Assembly: GCF_047675955.1 (NCBI RefSeq)
Contig: NC_132904.1
Span: forward strand, 64,909,435 to 64,973,434
Direction: 5' to 3'
Length of the DNA stretch: 64,000 nucleotides
Origin: Chlorocebus sabaeus
Lineage: Eukaryota > Chordata > Mammalia > Primates > Cercopithecidae
Under the pieces are notes generated by a model, which saw only the letters and a program-made list of their open reading frames with translations, was not told the origin of the DNA and ran no database searches. Each line of letters opens with the position of its first letter. The first letter of the stretch is position 1. The position numbers and the translations under genes were made by a program. Shown here piece after piece: positions 39,641-54,950 of the stretch.

Positions 39641-42600
39641 TTATCTGAAGATATTTCCTTTTTCACCATATTCCTGAATGTGCTCCTGAATATCCCTTTG
39701 CTGATCTGTCCATGGCGGAGTTTCCAAACTGCATACTGTAAAGAAAGTTTTATCTATGTGAGTTGAATATACATATCTATCACAAAGCAGTTTCACAGAA
39801 AGCTTCTTTCCAGCTTTTGTCTGAGGATATTTCCTTTTTCACCGAAGCCATCCCTACTCTCCTGAATGTCCCTTGGTAGTTTTTTCTCCAAAAGGGATTC
39901 CCCAATCCTCTATGAGAAGAAAGGTATAACTGTGAGTGCAATGCACACATCACAAAGCAGCTCCTCAGAAAGCTTCTCTCCAGTTTCTATCTGAGCATAT
40001 TTGCTTTTCCACCATAAGCCTCAAAGCGCTCCCAAATAGCCCTTGGCAGACTAAACAAAAACAGTGTTAGAATACTCCTAAATGAAAAGAGAAGCTTAAC
40101 TGTGCAAGTGTAATTCACACGACACAGAACTGTTTCACAGAAACCTTCCTTCTGGTTTTTATCTGAGGGTATTTCTTTTTCAGCATATTCTAAAGAGCAT
40201 TTCCAAATATTCTTTCTCAGGTTCCACAGAAACAGTGATTTCAAACTGCTCAATCCAAAGACCGATTTAATGCTATGGGATGAAAACACACATCTCAGGC
40301 AGTTGCTCAGAAAGCTTCTCTACAGTTTTCAACTGAAGAAATTTTCTTTCTCACCACAGGCCTCCAGGCGTCACTTAATATACCCTCGCAGATTTCTCAA
40401 AGACAGGTATTCCAAACTGGGAAATGTAGAGTAAGCTTTAACTCTGTGAAATAAATGCACATATCAGAGAACAATTTCTCTGAATGCTTCTTTCTGGATA
40501 TTATTTGAGGATATTTCACTTTTCGCCATATTCTTCAATGCACTCCAAAATATCTCTTTTTCGGTTTTACAGGAACAGTGTTCAAACACTACCTTATGAG
40601 AAAAGAGGTATAATTCCTGAGTGGAATGCACACATCAGAAAGCAGTTTCTGAGAAGTCTTCTCCCCAGTTTTTCTCTGAAGATATTTCCTTATTAACCAT
40701 AGTCCTGAATGTGATTCTGAATATTCCTTTGCGGATCCGTCCATAACGGAGTTTCCAAGCTATGTAATGTAAAGAAAGCTTTATCTATGTGAGATGAAAA
40801 AAATAGCAAAAAGCAGAATCACAGAAAGTTTCTACCCAGGTTTATCTGAATATATATCCTTTTTCACCAGCGTCCTGAATGTGCTCCCGAATGTCCCTTT
40901 GTGGATCCATCCATTACAGAGTTTTCAAGTTGTGTAATGTAAAGAAAGCTTTACCTATGTGAAATAAATATGAATATCACAGAGCACTTTCACAGAAAGC
41001 TTCTTTCCAGTTTTTGTCTGAGTCTATTTTCCTTTTCACCATAGGTGTCAATAAACTCCCGGATATCCTTTGGTAAATTTTTCCCCGAAGGGGTTTCCCG
41101 ATGCTGAAAGAGAAAAGAGGTATGACACTGTGAGAGGAATGCACACGTCACAAAGCAGTTCCTTGGAAAGCTTCTCTCCAGTACCTATCTGAACATATTT
41201 TCTTTTTCACCACGAACTTCAAAGCGCTCCTGAATATCCAGTGGCACAGTAGACATAAACAGTGCTAGATAATTGTTCAATATAAAGAGAAGCTTAACTG
41301 AGTGAGAGGAATTCACACGACACATAGCAGTTTCACAGAATGCTTCCTTCTGGTTTTATTCCGAGGACATTCCTTTATCCATATTCTAAAGAGCATTCCC
41401 GAAGGTCCTTCCTCAGATTCCACAGAAAAAGTGATTTCAAACTGCTCAATCCAAAGAATGGTTTACCTCTATGAGATGAATACACACATCACCAAGTATT
41501 TGCTCAGAAAGTTTCTCTTCAGTTTTCATTGGAAGACATTTCCTTGCTCACCACAGGACTCTGGAGGCCACTTAATATCCCTTCACAGATTCTTCAAAGA
41601 CAGAGTTTCCAAACTGTGCAACATAGAGTAAGCTTTATCTCTCTGAAGTTTATGCACATATCAGAGAGCAGTTTCTTGGAACGCTTCTTTCTGGATTTTA
41701 TTTGAGGATATTTCACTTTTCACCATTGTCTTCAATCCGCTCCAAAATATCACATTTTCGGTTTTACAGAAACAGTGTTCAAACACTGCCTTATGAGAAA
41801 AGAGGTATAACTCCCTGAGTGGAATGCACACATCACAAAGCAGTTTCTACGAAACCTGCTATCCAGCTTTTATCTGAAGGTATTTCCTATTTCACCATAG
41901 TCCTGCATGTGTTCCCTAATGTCTCTTCGCAGGTCCATCCATGAAGGAGTTTCCAAACTGGGTACTATAAAGAAAGCTTTATCTATTTGAAATGAATATA
42001 CATATCTCTCACAAAGCAGTTTCACAGAAAGCTTATTTTCGGTTTTTATCTGAGGATATATCCTTTTTCACCATAGCCATCCATATACTCCCGAATGTCT
42101 CTTGGTAGATTTTACTCCCAAGGGTTTCTCCAATCCTCTATGAGAATAAAGGTATAACTCTGTGAGTGGAATGCACACATCACAAAGCAACTCTGCAGAA
42201 AGCCTCTCTACAGTTTCTATCTAAAGATATTTCCGTTTTCCCCATAAGCCTCAAAGTGATCCATAATATCCCTTTGCAGACTAAACAAAAACAGTGTTAG
42301 AATACTGCTAAATGAAAAGAGAGGCTTAACTGTGTGAGTGGAAGTCACACGACACAGAGCAGTTTCACAGAAAGCTTCTTTCTGGTTTTTATCTGAGGGC
42401 ATTTCTTTTTCAGCATGTTCGAAAAAGCCTTCCCAAATGTCCTTTCCTAGATTCCACAGAAACAGTGATTTCAAACTGCTCAATCCAAAGAACGATTTAA
42501 CTCTATGAGATGAAAACACACATTACAGGCAGTTGCTCAGAAAGCTTCTCTCCAGTTTTCAATGGAAGACATTTCCTTGCTCACCATAGGCCTCCAGACG

Positions 42601-45600
42601 CAACTTAATATCCCCTCGCAGATTTTTCAAAGAGAGAGTTTAAAAACTGGGCAATATAGGGTAAGCTTTAACTCTGTGAAATGAATATACATATCACAGA
42701 GAAGTTTCTTGGAATGCTTCTTTCTGGACTTTATTTGAGGATATTTCACTTTTTGCCATAGTCTTCAATGCACTCCAAAATGTCACTTTTTTGGTTTTAC
42801 AGGAACAGTGTTCAAACACTGCCTTATGAGAGCAGAGGTATAACTCCCTGAGTGGAATGCACACATCACAAACCAGTTTCTCAGAAAGATTCTCTCCAGT
42901 TTTTATTTGAAGATATTTCCTTTTTCACCATAGGCCTGAATGTGATCCCGAATATCCCTTCGTGGATCCATCCATGACAGAGTTTCCAAGCTTCATAATG
43001 TAAAAAAAGCTTTATCTATCTGAGTTGAATAAATATAGCAAAAAGCAGATTCACAGAAAGCTTGTCTCCAGTTTATATCTGAATATATTTCCTTTTTCAC
43101 CACAGTCCTGATGGTGCTCCTGAATGTCCCTCTGCAGATCCGTCCACGACAGAGTTTCCAAGCTGTGTAATGTAAAGAAAGCTTTATCTATGTGACATGA
43201 ATACACATATCACAGAGCGCTTTCACAGAAAGCTTCTTTTCAGTTTTTGTCTGAGGCTATTTACCTTTTCACCATAGGGGTCAATATAATCACGAATATG
43301 CCTTGGTAAATTTTTCCCCAAAGGGGTTTCCCGATGCTGTAAGAGAAAAGAGGTATGACACTGTGAGAGGAATGCATACGTCACAATGCAGTTCCTCGGA
43401 AAACTTCTCTCCAGTTTCTCTCTGAACATATTTCCTTTTTCACCGTAAGCCTCAAAGCGCTCCCAAATATCCAGTCGCACACTAGACATAAACAGTGCTA
43501 TATAACTGCTCAATGTAAAGAGAAGCTTTACTGAGTGAGAGGAATTCACAGGACACATAGTAGTTTCAGAGAAAGCTTCCTTCTGGTTTTTATCTGAGGA
43601 TATTTCTTTCTCCATATTCTAAAGAGTGTTCCCGAATATCCTTCCTCAGATTCCACAGAAACAGTGATTTCAAACTGCTCAATCCAAAGAATGGTTTACC
43701 TCTATGAGATGAATATATACATTACAAAGCAGTTGCTCAAAAAGCTTCTCTTCAACTTTCATCGGAGACATTACCTTGCTTACTACAGGCCTCGGGGCGC
43801 CACTAAATATCCCTTTGCAGATTCCTCAAAGACAGAGTTTCCGAACTGGGCAACGTAGAGTAAGCTTTAACTCTTTGAAGTGAAAGCTCATAACAGAGAG
43901 CAGTTTCTTGGAATGCTTCTTTCTGGGTTTTATTTGAGGATATTTCACTTTTTGCCATAGTCTTCAAAGCGATCCAAAATATCACTTTTTGGGTTTTACA
44001 GGAACAGTGTTCAAACACTGCCTTATGAGAAAAGAGATATAACACCCTGAGTGGAATGCACACATCACAAAGTAGTTTCTCAGAAAACTTCACTCCAGTT
44101 TTTATCTGAAGGTATTTCCTTTTTCACCATAGTCCTGAATGTGCTCTCAAATGTCCCTTCGTGGATCTGGCCATGACGGAGTTTCTAAGCTATGTAATGT
44201 AAAGTAAGCTTTATCTACGTGACATGAATAAACATCGCAAAAAGAAGATTCACAGAAAGCTTCTTTCCAGTTTTCATCTGAAGATAATTCCTTTTTCACC
44301 ACAGTCCTGAATGTGCAGCCGAATTTCCCTTCACAGATCCATTCATGACGGAGTTTCCAAGCTGCATAATGTAAAGTAAGCTTTATCTATGTGAGAAGAA
44401 TAAATAGCAAAAAGCAGATTTATAGAAACCTTCCCTCCAATTGTTAACTGAAGATATTTCCTTTTTCACCATAGACCTGAATGTGCTCTCGAATATCCCT
44501 TCGCGGATCCGTCAATGACGGAGTTTCCAAGCTGCGTAATATAAAGAAAGTTTTATCTATGTGAGATGAATAAATATATCTATCACAGAGCAGTTTCACA
44601 GAAAGATTCTTTCCAGTTTTTGTCTGAGGATATTTCCTATTTCTCCATAGCTGTCCATATACTCCCAAATGCCCCTTGGTAGCTTTTTCTCCAAAGGGAT
44701 TCCCCAATTCTCTTTGAGAAGAAAGATATAACTCTGTGAGTGGAATGCACACATCACAAAGCAGCTCCGCAGAAAGCTTCTCTCCAGTTTCTATCTAAAG
44801 ATATTTCCGTGTTCACCATAAGCCTCAAAGTTCTCCAGAGTATTCCTTTGCAGACTAAACAAAGACAATGTTAGAATATTGCTCGATGAAATCAGAAGCT
44901 GATCTGTGCAAGCGGAATTCACATGACACAGAGTAGTTTCACAGAAAGCTTCCTTCTGGTTTTCATATGAGGGTATTTCCATTTCAGCATATTCTAAAGA
45001 GTGTTCCCAAATGTCCTTTCTCAGGTTCCACAGTGCAGTGATTTCAAACTGCTCAATCCATAGAATGATTTAACTCTATGAGATGAATACACACATCACA
45101 AAGAAGTTTCTCAAAAAATTTCTGTCCAATTTTCATCGGAAGACATTTCCTTGCTCACCACAGGCCTCTAGGTGCCACTTAATATCACTTCACAGAGTCC
45201 TCAAAGACACAGTTTCCAAACTGGGCAATGAAGAGTAAGGTTTAACTCTGTGGAATGAATGCACATATCAGAGAGCAGTTTCTTGGAATGCTTCTTTTTG
45301 TGTTTTATTTGAGGATATTTCACTTCACAATACTCTTCAATGTGCTCTGAAATATAATTTTTTCGGTTTTACAAGAACGGTGTCCATACACTGCCCTATG
45401 GAAAAGAGGTATAGCTCCCTGAGAGGAATGCAGACGTCACTAAGCAGTTTTGCAGAAAGATCCTATCCAGTTTTTATCTAAAGATATCTCCTCTTTCATC
45501 GTAGGCCTGAATGTGTTCCCGAATTTCCCTTCGTGAATCTGTCCATGACGCAGTTTCCAAACTGCGTAATATACAGAAAGTTTTATCTATGTGAAATGAA

Positions 45601-48600
45601 TAAATATATCTATCACAAAGCAGTTTCACAGAATACTTCTTTCCAGTTTTTGTCTGAAGATATTTCCTTTCTCACAATAACCATACATAGACTCCCGAAT
45701 TTCCCTTGGTACCTTTTTCTCCAAAAGGGATTCCCAAATCCTCTATGAAAAGAAAGGTATAACTCTGTGAGTGGAATGCACACGTCACAAAGCAGCTCTT
45801 CGGAAAGCTTCTCTCCACTCTCTATCTGAAGATATTTCCTTTTTTACCATAGGCCTGAATGTGATCCCGAATATCACTTCACAGACCCATCCATCAAGGA
45901 GTTTCCAGGCTGCGTAATATAAAGAAACATTTATCTATGTGAGATGAATACACATATCACAGAACAGTGTCTCAGAAAGCTGCTTTCCAGTGTTTGTCTG
46001 AGGCTATTTCCCTTTTCACCATAGGTATCAATATGCTCCTGAATATCCCTTACAACTTTTTTTTCCAAAAGGGTTTCCCCAATGCTGTATGAGAAGAGAG
46101 GTGTAACAGTGTGAGCAGATGCATATGTCACAAAGCAGTACCTTGGAAAGCTTCTCTCCAGTTTATGTACATATTTCCTTTTTCACCATAAACCTGAAAG
46201 TGCTCCCGAATATCCCTTTGCACAATAAATATAAAGAGTGTTAGAAAACTGCTCAATGAAAAGAGAAGTTTAACTGAGGGAGAGGAATTCACAAGATACA
46301 TAGCAGTTTCACATAAAGCTTCCTTCTGGTTTTTATCTGAGGATATTTCTTTCTCCATATTCTAAAGAGTGTTCACAAATGTCCTTCTTCAGATTCCACA
46401 GAAGCAGAGATTTCAAACTGCTCAATACAAGGAATGGTTTAAGTCTATGAGATGAATACACACACATCACAAACCAGTTGCTAAGAAAGCTTCTCTCCAG
46501 TTTTCATCGAAGACATTTCCTTGATCACCACAGGCCTCCAGGTGCCACTTAATATACGTTCGCAGATTACTGAAAGACAGTTTCCAAACTGGGCAATGTA
46601 CAGTAAGGTTTAACTCTGTGAAATGAATGCACGTGTCAGAGAACAGTTTCTTGGAATGCTTCTTTCTGGGTTTTATTTGAGGATATTACACTTTTCACCA
46701 TAGTTTTCAATGGGTTCCGATATATCACTTTTTCGGATTTACAGGAACAGTGTTCAAGCACTGCCATGTGAGAAAAGAGGTATAACTTCCTGAGAGGAAC
46801 GCACACATCACAAAGCAGTTTCTCAGAAATCTTCTCTCCAGTTTTTATCCTAAGTTATTTCCTTTTTCACCATAGGCCTGAATGTGCTCCCAAATGTCCC
46901 TTAGCGGATCCGTGCATGACAGAGTTTCCAAACTGCGTAATGTAAAGAAAGCTTTATCTATGTGAGATAAATACACATAGCACAGAGGAGTTTCATAGAA
47001 AGCTTCTTTCCGGTTTTTGTCTGAGGCTATTTCCCTTTTCACAATATACGTAAATATGCTCCCTAATATCCCTCGGCAACTTTTTCTGCAAAAGGGTTTC
47101 CTTGATGCTGTCTGAGAAGAGAGGTATAACACTGTGAGTGGAATGCACAGGTCACAAAGCAGTGCCTTGGAAAGCTTCTCTCCAGTTTCTATCTGAATCG
47201 ATTTTCTTTTTCACCATAAGCCTTAAAGCTCTCCCAAATATCCCTTCCTATGCTAAACATAAACAATGTTAGAAAACTGCTAAATGAGAAGAGTAGCTAA
47301 ACTGAGTGAGAGAAATTCACACGACACATAACAGTTTCACAGAAAGCTTCCTTCTGATTTTTTCTGTGGTTATTTCTTTCTCCATATTCTATAGAGCGTT
47401 CCCAAATGTGATTCCTCAGATTCCACAGAAAAAGTGATTTCAAATTGCTTAATCCAAGGAATAGTTTAACTCTATGAGATGAATGCACACATCACAAAGG
47501 ATTTGCTCAGAAAGCTCATCTCCAGTTTTCATCGGAAGAAATTTCCGTGCTCACCACAGGCCTCAGGGCACCACTTAATATCCCTTCTCAGATTCCTCAA
47601 AGACAGAGTTTCCAAACTGGGCAATGTAGAGTAAGCTTTACCTCTGTGAAATGAATGCACATATCAGAGAGCAGTTTCTTGGAATGCTTCTTTCTGGGTT
47701 TTATTTGAGAATATTTCACTTTTTAACATAGTCCTCAATGCACTTCAAAATATCACTTTTTGGGTTTTACAGGAACAGTGTTCAAACATCGCCTTATGAG
47801 AAAAGAGGTATAATTATCTGAATGGAATGTCCACATCACAAAGCAGTTTCTCAGGAAGTTTCTCTCCAGTTTTTATTTGAAGATATTTTCTTTTTCACCA
47901 TAGGCCTGAATGTGCTCCCAAATGTCCCTTCGGGGATCCGTCCATGCAGTGTTTCCAAGCTGGGTAATGTAAAGAAAGCTTTATGTATTTGAGATGAATA
48001 CACGTAGCAAAAAGCAGATTCACAGAAATCTTCTTTCCAGTTTTTACCTGAATATATTTCCTTTTTCAACACAGGTCTGAATGTGCTCCTAAATGTCCCT
48101 TCGCGGATCCTTCCATGACGGAGTTTCAAAACTGCATAATATTAAGAAAGTTTTCTCTATGTGAGATGAATAAACATATCTTTCACAAAGCAGTTTCACA
48201 GAAAACTTCTTTCCAGTTTTTGTCTGAGAATATTTCCTTTTTCACCACAGCCATCCATGTACTTCTGAATGTCCATTGGTACCTTTACCTCCAAATAGGA
48301 TTCCCCAATCCTCTATGAGATGAAAGGTATAACTCTGTGAGTGGAATGCATAAGTCACAAAGCAGCTCCTGGGAAAGCCTCTCTCCAGTTTTTAGCTGAA
48401 CATATTTCCTTTTCTACCGTAAGCCTCAAAGCACTCCTGAATATCCCTTCTCAAGCTAAACATAAACAGTGCTAGAAAACTGTTCAATGAAAACAGCAGC
48501 TTAACTGTGCGATGGAATTCACAAGACACAGAGCAGTTTTACATAAAGCTTCCTTGTGGTTTTTATTGGAGGGCATTTCTTTTTCAGCGTATTCTAAAGA

Positions 48601-49469
48601 GCATTCCCAAATATCTTTCCTCAGATTCCACAGAAGCAGTAATTTCAAACCGCTCAATCTAAAGAATGATTTAACTTTATGAGATGAATATATATGTCAC
48701 AAAGCAGTTGCTCAGAAGGCCTCTCTCTAGTTTTCAATGGAAGACATCTCCTTGCTCAGCACAGGCCTCCAGGCAACACTTAATATCTCTTTGCAGATTC
48801 CTCAAAGACAGAGTTTCCAAACTGGGCAATGTAGAGTAAGCTTTAACTCTGTGAAATGAACACACGTATCAGAGAGCAGTTTCTTGGAACTTTTCTTTTT
48901 GGGTTTTATTTGAGGATATTTCACTTTCTGTACAGTCTTCAATGCGCTCCGTAATATCACATTTTTGGTTTTACAGGAACAGTATTCAAACACTGTCTTA
49001 TGAGAAAAGAGGCATAACTCAATGAGTGGAAGGCACACATCACAAAGCAGTTTCTTAGAAAGCTTCTCTCCAGTTTTTATCTGAAGATATTTACTTTTTC
49101 ACCATCGGTCTGAATGTGATTCCTAATATCCCTTTGTGGATCTGTCTATGACGGAGTTTCCAGGCTGTGTAACTTAAAGAAAACTTTATCTACGTGTGAT
49201 GAATAAACATAGCAAAAAGCAGATTCACAGAAAACTTCTTTCTATTTTTCACCTGAAGATATTTCCTTTTTCACCATAGTCCTAAATGTGCTCCTGAATG
49301 TACTTTTGCAAATCCGTCCATGAGAGAGTTTCCAAGCTGCATAATGTAAAAAAAGCTTTATCTATGTGAGATGAATAAACATAGCAAAAAGCAAATTCAC
49401 AGAAATCTTCTTTTCATTTTTTATCTGAAGATATATCCTTTTTCACCATAGGCATCCATATGCCCCCAG

Positions 49470-49490
49470 ATATCAATTGGGCAAGTAGAG
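49470..49490. other. Deletion joint removing part of a 13-mer copy
   Basis: 'tgcccccagatatcaattgg' (the start of an X-type monomer) joins 'gcaagtagagtaagcttt' from a monomer normally several repeats away. The flanking Y markers are 1682 bp apart instead of about 2227, a loss of about 545 bp. The joint shares 'gg/ggca' with the expected 'actgggcaatgtagag'. Confidence 0.65.
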
Positions 49491-52400
49491 TAAGCTTTAA
49501 CTCTGTGAAATGAATGCACATATCAGAGAGTAGTTTCTTGCAACGCTTCTTACTGTATTTTATTAGAGGATAGTTCACTTTTGGCCATAGTCTTCAATGC
49601 GCTCTGAAATATCAATTTTCGGTTTTACAGGAACAGTGTTCAAACACTGCCTTATGAGAAAAAGGTATAATTCCCTGAGTGGAATGCACACATCACAAAG
49701 CAGTTTCTCAGAAAGCTTCTCTCCAGTTTTTATCTGAAGATATTTCCTTTTTCACCATGGGCCTGAATATGTACCCAAAATTTCCTTTGCAGATCCGTCC
49801 ATGACAGAGTTTCCAACTGCGTAAATATGGAAAGCTTTATCTATGTGAGATGAAAAAACATATGTATCACAAAGCAGTTTCACAGAAAACTTCTTTCCAG
49901 TTTTGGTCTGAGCATATTTTATTTTCCACCATAGCCATCCATGCCCCTGAATGCCCCTTGGTAGCTTTTTCTCCAAAAGGCATGACCCAATCCTCAATGA
50001 GAAGAAAGTTGTAACTCTTTGAATGGAATGGACACGTCAGAAAGCAGCTCCTCAGAAAGCTTCTCTCCAGTTTTTATCTGAAGATATTTCCGTTATCACC
50101 ATAAGCCTCAATAGCTCCCAAATGTCCCTTTGCAGACTAAACAAAAACAGTGTTAGAATACTGCTCAATGAAAGCGGAAGCTTAACTGTGCTAGTGGAAT
50201 TCACATGACACAGAGCAGTTTCACAGAAAGCTTCCTTCTGGTTTTTATCTGAGGGTATTCCTTTTTCATCATATTCTAAAAGTGTTCCCAAAAGTCCTTT
50301 CTCAGTTTCCAGAGAAACAGTGATTTGAAACTGCTCAATCCAAAGAATGATTTAACTCTATGTGATGAATACACACATCACAATGCAGTTGCCCTGAAAG
50401 CTTCTCTCCAGTTTTCAACGGAAGACATTTCCTTGCTCACCACAGGCCCCCGGGCACCACTTAATATTCCTTCGCAGATTACTCAAAGACAGAGTTTCCA
50501 AACTGGGCAATGTAGAGTAAACTTTAACTCTGAAATGAATGCACATATCAGAAATCAGTTTCTTGGAATGCTTCTTTCTGGGTGTTATATGAGATTATTT
50601 CACTTTTCACCATAGTCTTCAATGCGCTCTGAAATATCACTTTTTCAGTTTTGAAGAAACAGGGTTCAAACACTGCCTTATGAGAAAAGAAGTATAACTC
50701 CCTGAGTGAAATGCCCACATCACAAAGCTGTTTCTCAGAAAGCTTCTCTCTGGTTCTCATCTGAAGGTATTTCCTTTTTCACCATAGTCCAGAAAGTGCT
50801 CTTAAAGGTACCTTTGCAAATCCGTCCATGACGGAGTTTCTAAACTGCTTAATGTAAAGAAAGCTTTACCTATATGAGATGAATAAACGTAGCAAAAAGC
50901 AGATTCACATAAAATTTCTTTCGAGTTTTCATTTGAAGATGATTCCTTTTTCGCCATAGTCCTGAATGTGCCACAGAATGTCCCTCTCGGATCCGTCCAT
51001 GACAGATTTTCCAAGCTGTTCATTGTAAAGGAAGCTTTTTGTATGTGAGATGAATACACATAGCACAGCGCAGTTTCACAAAAGCTTCTATTGAGTTTTT
51101 GTCTGTGGCTATTTCCCTATTCACCATAGGCGTCAACATTCTTCTGGATATCCCTTGGTATCTTTTTCTCCAAAAGGGTTTCCCCAATGCTATATGAGAA
51201 TAGAGGTATAACACTGTGAGTGGAATGCAAGCATCACAAAGCAGTTCCTCAGAAAGCTTCTCTACAGTTTCTCTCTGAACATATTTCCTTTTTCACTGTA
51301 ATCCTCAAAGTGCTCCCGAATATCCCTTCACACGCTAAATTAAACAGTGTTAGAAAACTGCTCAATGAAAAGAGAAGCTTAACTGAGCAAGAGGAATTCA
51401 CATGACATATAGCAGTTTCACAGAAAGCTTCCTTCTGGTTTTTATGTGAGGATATTTCTTTCTCCATATTCATAAGAGTGTTCCCAAATGCCCTTCCTCA
51501 GATTCCACAGAAACAATGATTTCAAACTGCTCAATCCAAAGAAAGGTTTAACTCTATGAGATGAATACACACGTCACAAAGCAGTTGCTCAGAAAACTTC
51601 TCTCCAGTTTTCATCGGAAGATGTTTCCTTTCATACAGTAGTCCTCTGGGCGCAATTTAATATCCCTTAGAAGATTCCTCAAAGACAGAGTGTCCAAACT
51701 GGGCAATGTAGAATAAACTTTAACTCTGTGAAATGAATGTACCTATCAAAGAGTAGGTTCTTGGAACGTTTCTTTCTAGGTTTTATTTGAAGGTATTGCA
51801 TTTTTCACCATAGTCTTCAATGCGCTCGGAAATATCACTTTTTCAGATTTACAGGAACAGTGTTCAAACACTGCCTTATGAGAAAAGAGGTATAACTCCT
51901 TGAGCGAAATGCACATATCACAAAGCAGTTTCTCAGAAACCTTCTCTAAAATTTTTATCTGAAGATATTTCCTATTTCACTATAGGACCGAATGTGCTCC
52001 CAAATCTCCCTTCGTGAATCCATCTATGACGGAGTTTCAAACTGTGTAATAGAAAGAAGGTTTATCTATGTGAGATGAATAAACATATCTATTACAAAGC
52101 AGTTTCACAGAAAGCTTCATCCCAGTTTTTGTCTGAGGATATTTCCTTTTTCACCATAGTTGTCCATATACTCCCGAATGTCCCTTGGTAGCTTTTTCTC
52201 CAAAAGGGATTCCCCAACCTTCTATGAGAAGAAAAGTGTAACTTTGTGAGTGGAATGCACACGTCACAAAGCAGCTCCTTGGAAGGTTTCTCTCCAGTTT
52301 CTATCTGAAGATATTTTCATTTTCACCATAAGCCTCAAAGCGCTCCTGAATATCCCTTAGAAGAATAAACCAAAACAGTGTTAGAATACTGCTCAATGAA

Positions 52401-54935
52401 AAGAGAAGCTTAACTTTGCGAATGGAATTCACATGACACAGAACACTTTCGCAGAAAGCTTTATTCTGTTTTTTATCGGAGGATATTTCTTTTTCAATAT
52501 ATTGTTAATAGCATTCCCAAATGTCCTTTCTCAGGTTCCACAGAAACAGTGATTTCAAACTGCTCAATCCAAAGAATGACTTAAATCTATGAGATGAATA
52601 AACACATCAAAAATCAGTTGCTCAGAAAGCTTCTCTCCTGTTTTCAACGGAAGGTATTTCCTTGCTCATCACAGGCCTCTGGGCGCCAATTACTATCCCT
52701 TCACAGATTCCTGAAAGAGAGAGTTTCCAAACTGAGCAATGTACAGTAAACTTTAACTCTGTGAAATGAATGCACATATCACAGGGCAGTTTCTTGGAAC
52801 ACTTCTTTCTGGGTTTTATTTGATTGTATTTCACTTTTTGCCATAGTCTTCAGGGCACTCTGAAATATCACTTCTTCAGTTTTACAGGAACAGTGTTCAA
52901 ACACTGCCTTATGAGAAAAGAGGTATAACTCCCTGAGTGGAATGCACACATCACAAAGTAGTTTATCAGAAAGCTTCTCTCCAGTTTCTATCTGAAGAAG
53001 ATTCCTTTTTCACCGTAGGCCCGAATGTGATCCCGAATATCCCTTCGCGGATCCGTCTATGACGGAGTTTCCAAGCTGCATAATGTAAAAAAGCTTTATC
53101 TATGAGTGATGAATAAACAGAGTAAAAAGCAGATTCACAGAAAGATTCTAGTTTTTACCTGAAGATATTTCCTTTTTCACCATAGTCCTGAATGTGCTCC
53201 CAAATGTCCCTTCGTGAGTCTGTCCATGACAGAGTTTCCAAGCTGTGTAATGTAAAGAAAGCTTTATCTATGTAAGATGAATAAACATAGCAAAAAGCAG
53301 ATTCACAGAAAGATTCTTTCCAGTTGTTATCTGAAGATATATCCTTTTTCACTATAGACGTCAATATGCCCCTGGATATCAATTGGTACCTTTTTTTCCA
53401 AAAGGGTATCCCTGATGCTGTATGGGAAGAGAGGTATAATACTGTTAGTGGAATGCACACGTCACAAAACAGTTCCTTGGAAAGCTTCTCTCCAGTTACT
53501 ATCTGAACATATTTCCTTGTTCACCATAAGCCTCAAAGAATTCCCAAAATCTCTTCGCATTCTAAATATAAACAGTGTTTGAAAACTGCTCAATGAAAAG
53601 AGAAGCTTAACTGAGTAAGAGGAATTCACAAGACACCGAGAATTTTCACAGAAAGCTTCCTTCTGGATTTTACCTGAGGATATTTCTTTTTCCATATTCT
53701 AAGGATCGTTCCCAAATGTCCTTCCTCAGATTCCACAAAAACAGTGATTTCAAACTGCTCAATCTAAAGAATTGTGTAACTCTATGAGAAGAATACACAC
53801 ATCACAAAGCAGTTGCTCAGAAAGCTTCTCTCTAGTTTTCATTGGAAGACGTTTCCTTGCTCACCACAAGCCTCCGGGCGCCATTTAATATCCCTTCACA
53901 GATTCCCTAAAGACAGAGTTTCCAAACTGGGCAACATAGAGTAAGCTTTAACTCTGTGAATAAATGCACATATCAGAGAGCTGTTTCTTGGAACGCTTCT
54001 TTCTGGGATTTACTTGAGGATATTTCACTTTTCGTCATAGTCTTCAATGCACTCTGAAATATCACGTTTTCAGTTTCACAGGCACAGTGCTCAAACACTG
54101 CCTAATGAGAAAGGAGGTATAACTCTCTGATTGGAATGCATACATCACAAATCAGTTTCTCAGAAAGCTTCTCTCCATTTTTTATCTGAAGACATTTCCT
54201 GTTTCACAATAGGCCTGACTGTGCTCCTGAACGTCCCTTCATTTATCTGTCCAGTTTTAAAAATGCGTAGTGGAAAGAAAGTTTTATCTATGTGAGATGA
54301 ATAAACATGTCTATCACAAAGCAGTTTCACAGAGAGCTTCTTTCCAGTTTATGTCTGAGGATATTTCCTTTTTCACCATAGCCATCCATATACTCCCGAA
54401 TGTTCCCTGGTAACATTTTCTCCAAAAGGCATTTCCCATTCCTCTATGAGAAGAACAGTATAACTCTGTGAATGGAAAGCACATGTCACAAAGCAGTTCT
54501 TCGGAAATCTTCTTTCCAGTTTCTAGCTGAAGATATTTCCATTTTGACCATAAGCCTCAAAGCACTCCCGAGTATCCCTTAGATGACAAAACTAAAATAG
54601 TGTTAGAATACTGCTCAATGAAAATAGAAGCTTAACTGTGCAAGGGGAATTCACAAGACACAGAGCTGTTTCACAAAAGCTTCCTTCTGATTTTTATTGC
54701 AGTGTATTTCTTTTTCAGCATATTCTTAAGAGCGTTCCCAAATGTCCTTTCTCAGATTGCACAGAAACAGTGATGTCAAACTGTTCGATCCAAAGAATGA
54801 TTTAATTCTATGAGATGAATCCACACATTACAAAGCAGTTGCTCAGAAAGCTTCTCTCCAGTTTTCAACAGAAGTCATTTCCTTGCTTGCCACAGGCATC
54901 CAGTTGCCATTTAATATCCCTTTGAAGAATCTTCA

Positions 54936-54950
54936 AAGACAGACTGCTAA
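54936..54950. other. Sub-monomer deletion joint
   Basis: 'cttcaaagacagac' joins 'tgctaataccactgttttag', skipping the usual 'gagtttccaaactgggcaatgtagagtaagc' portion and the next monomer start. The local unit is about 1072 bp instead of about 1199, a loss of roughly 127 bp. Monomer phase is broken here. Confidence 0.65.
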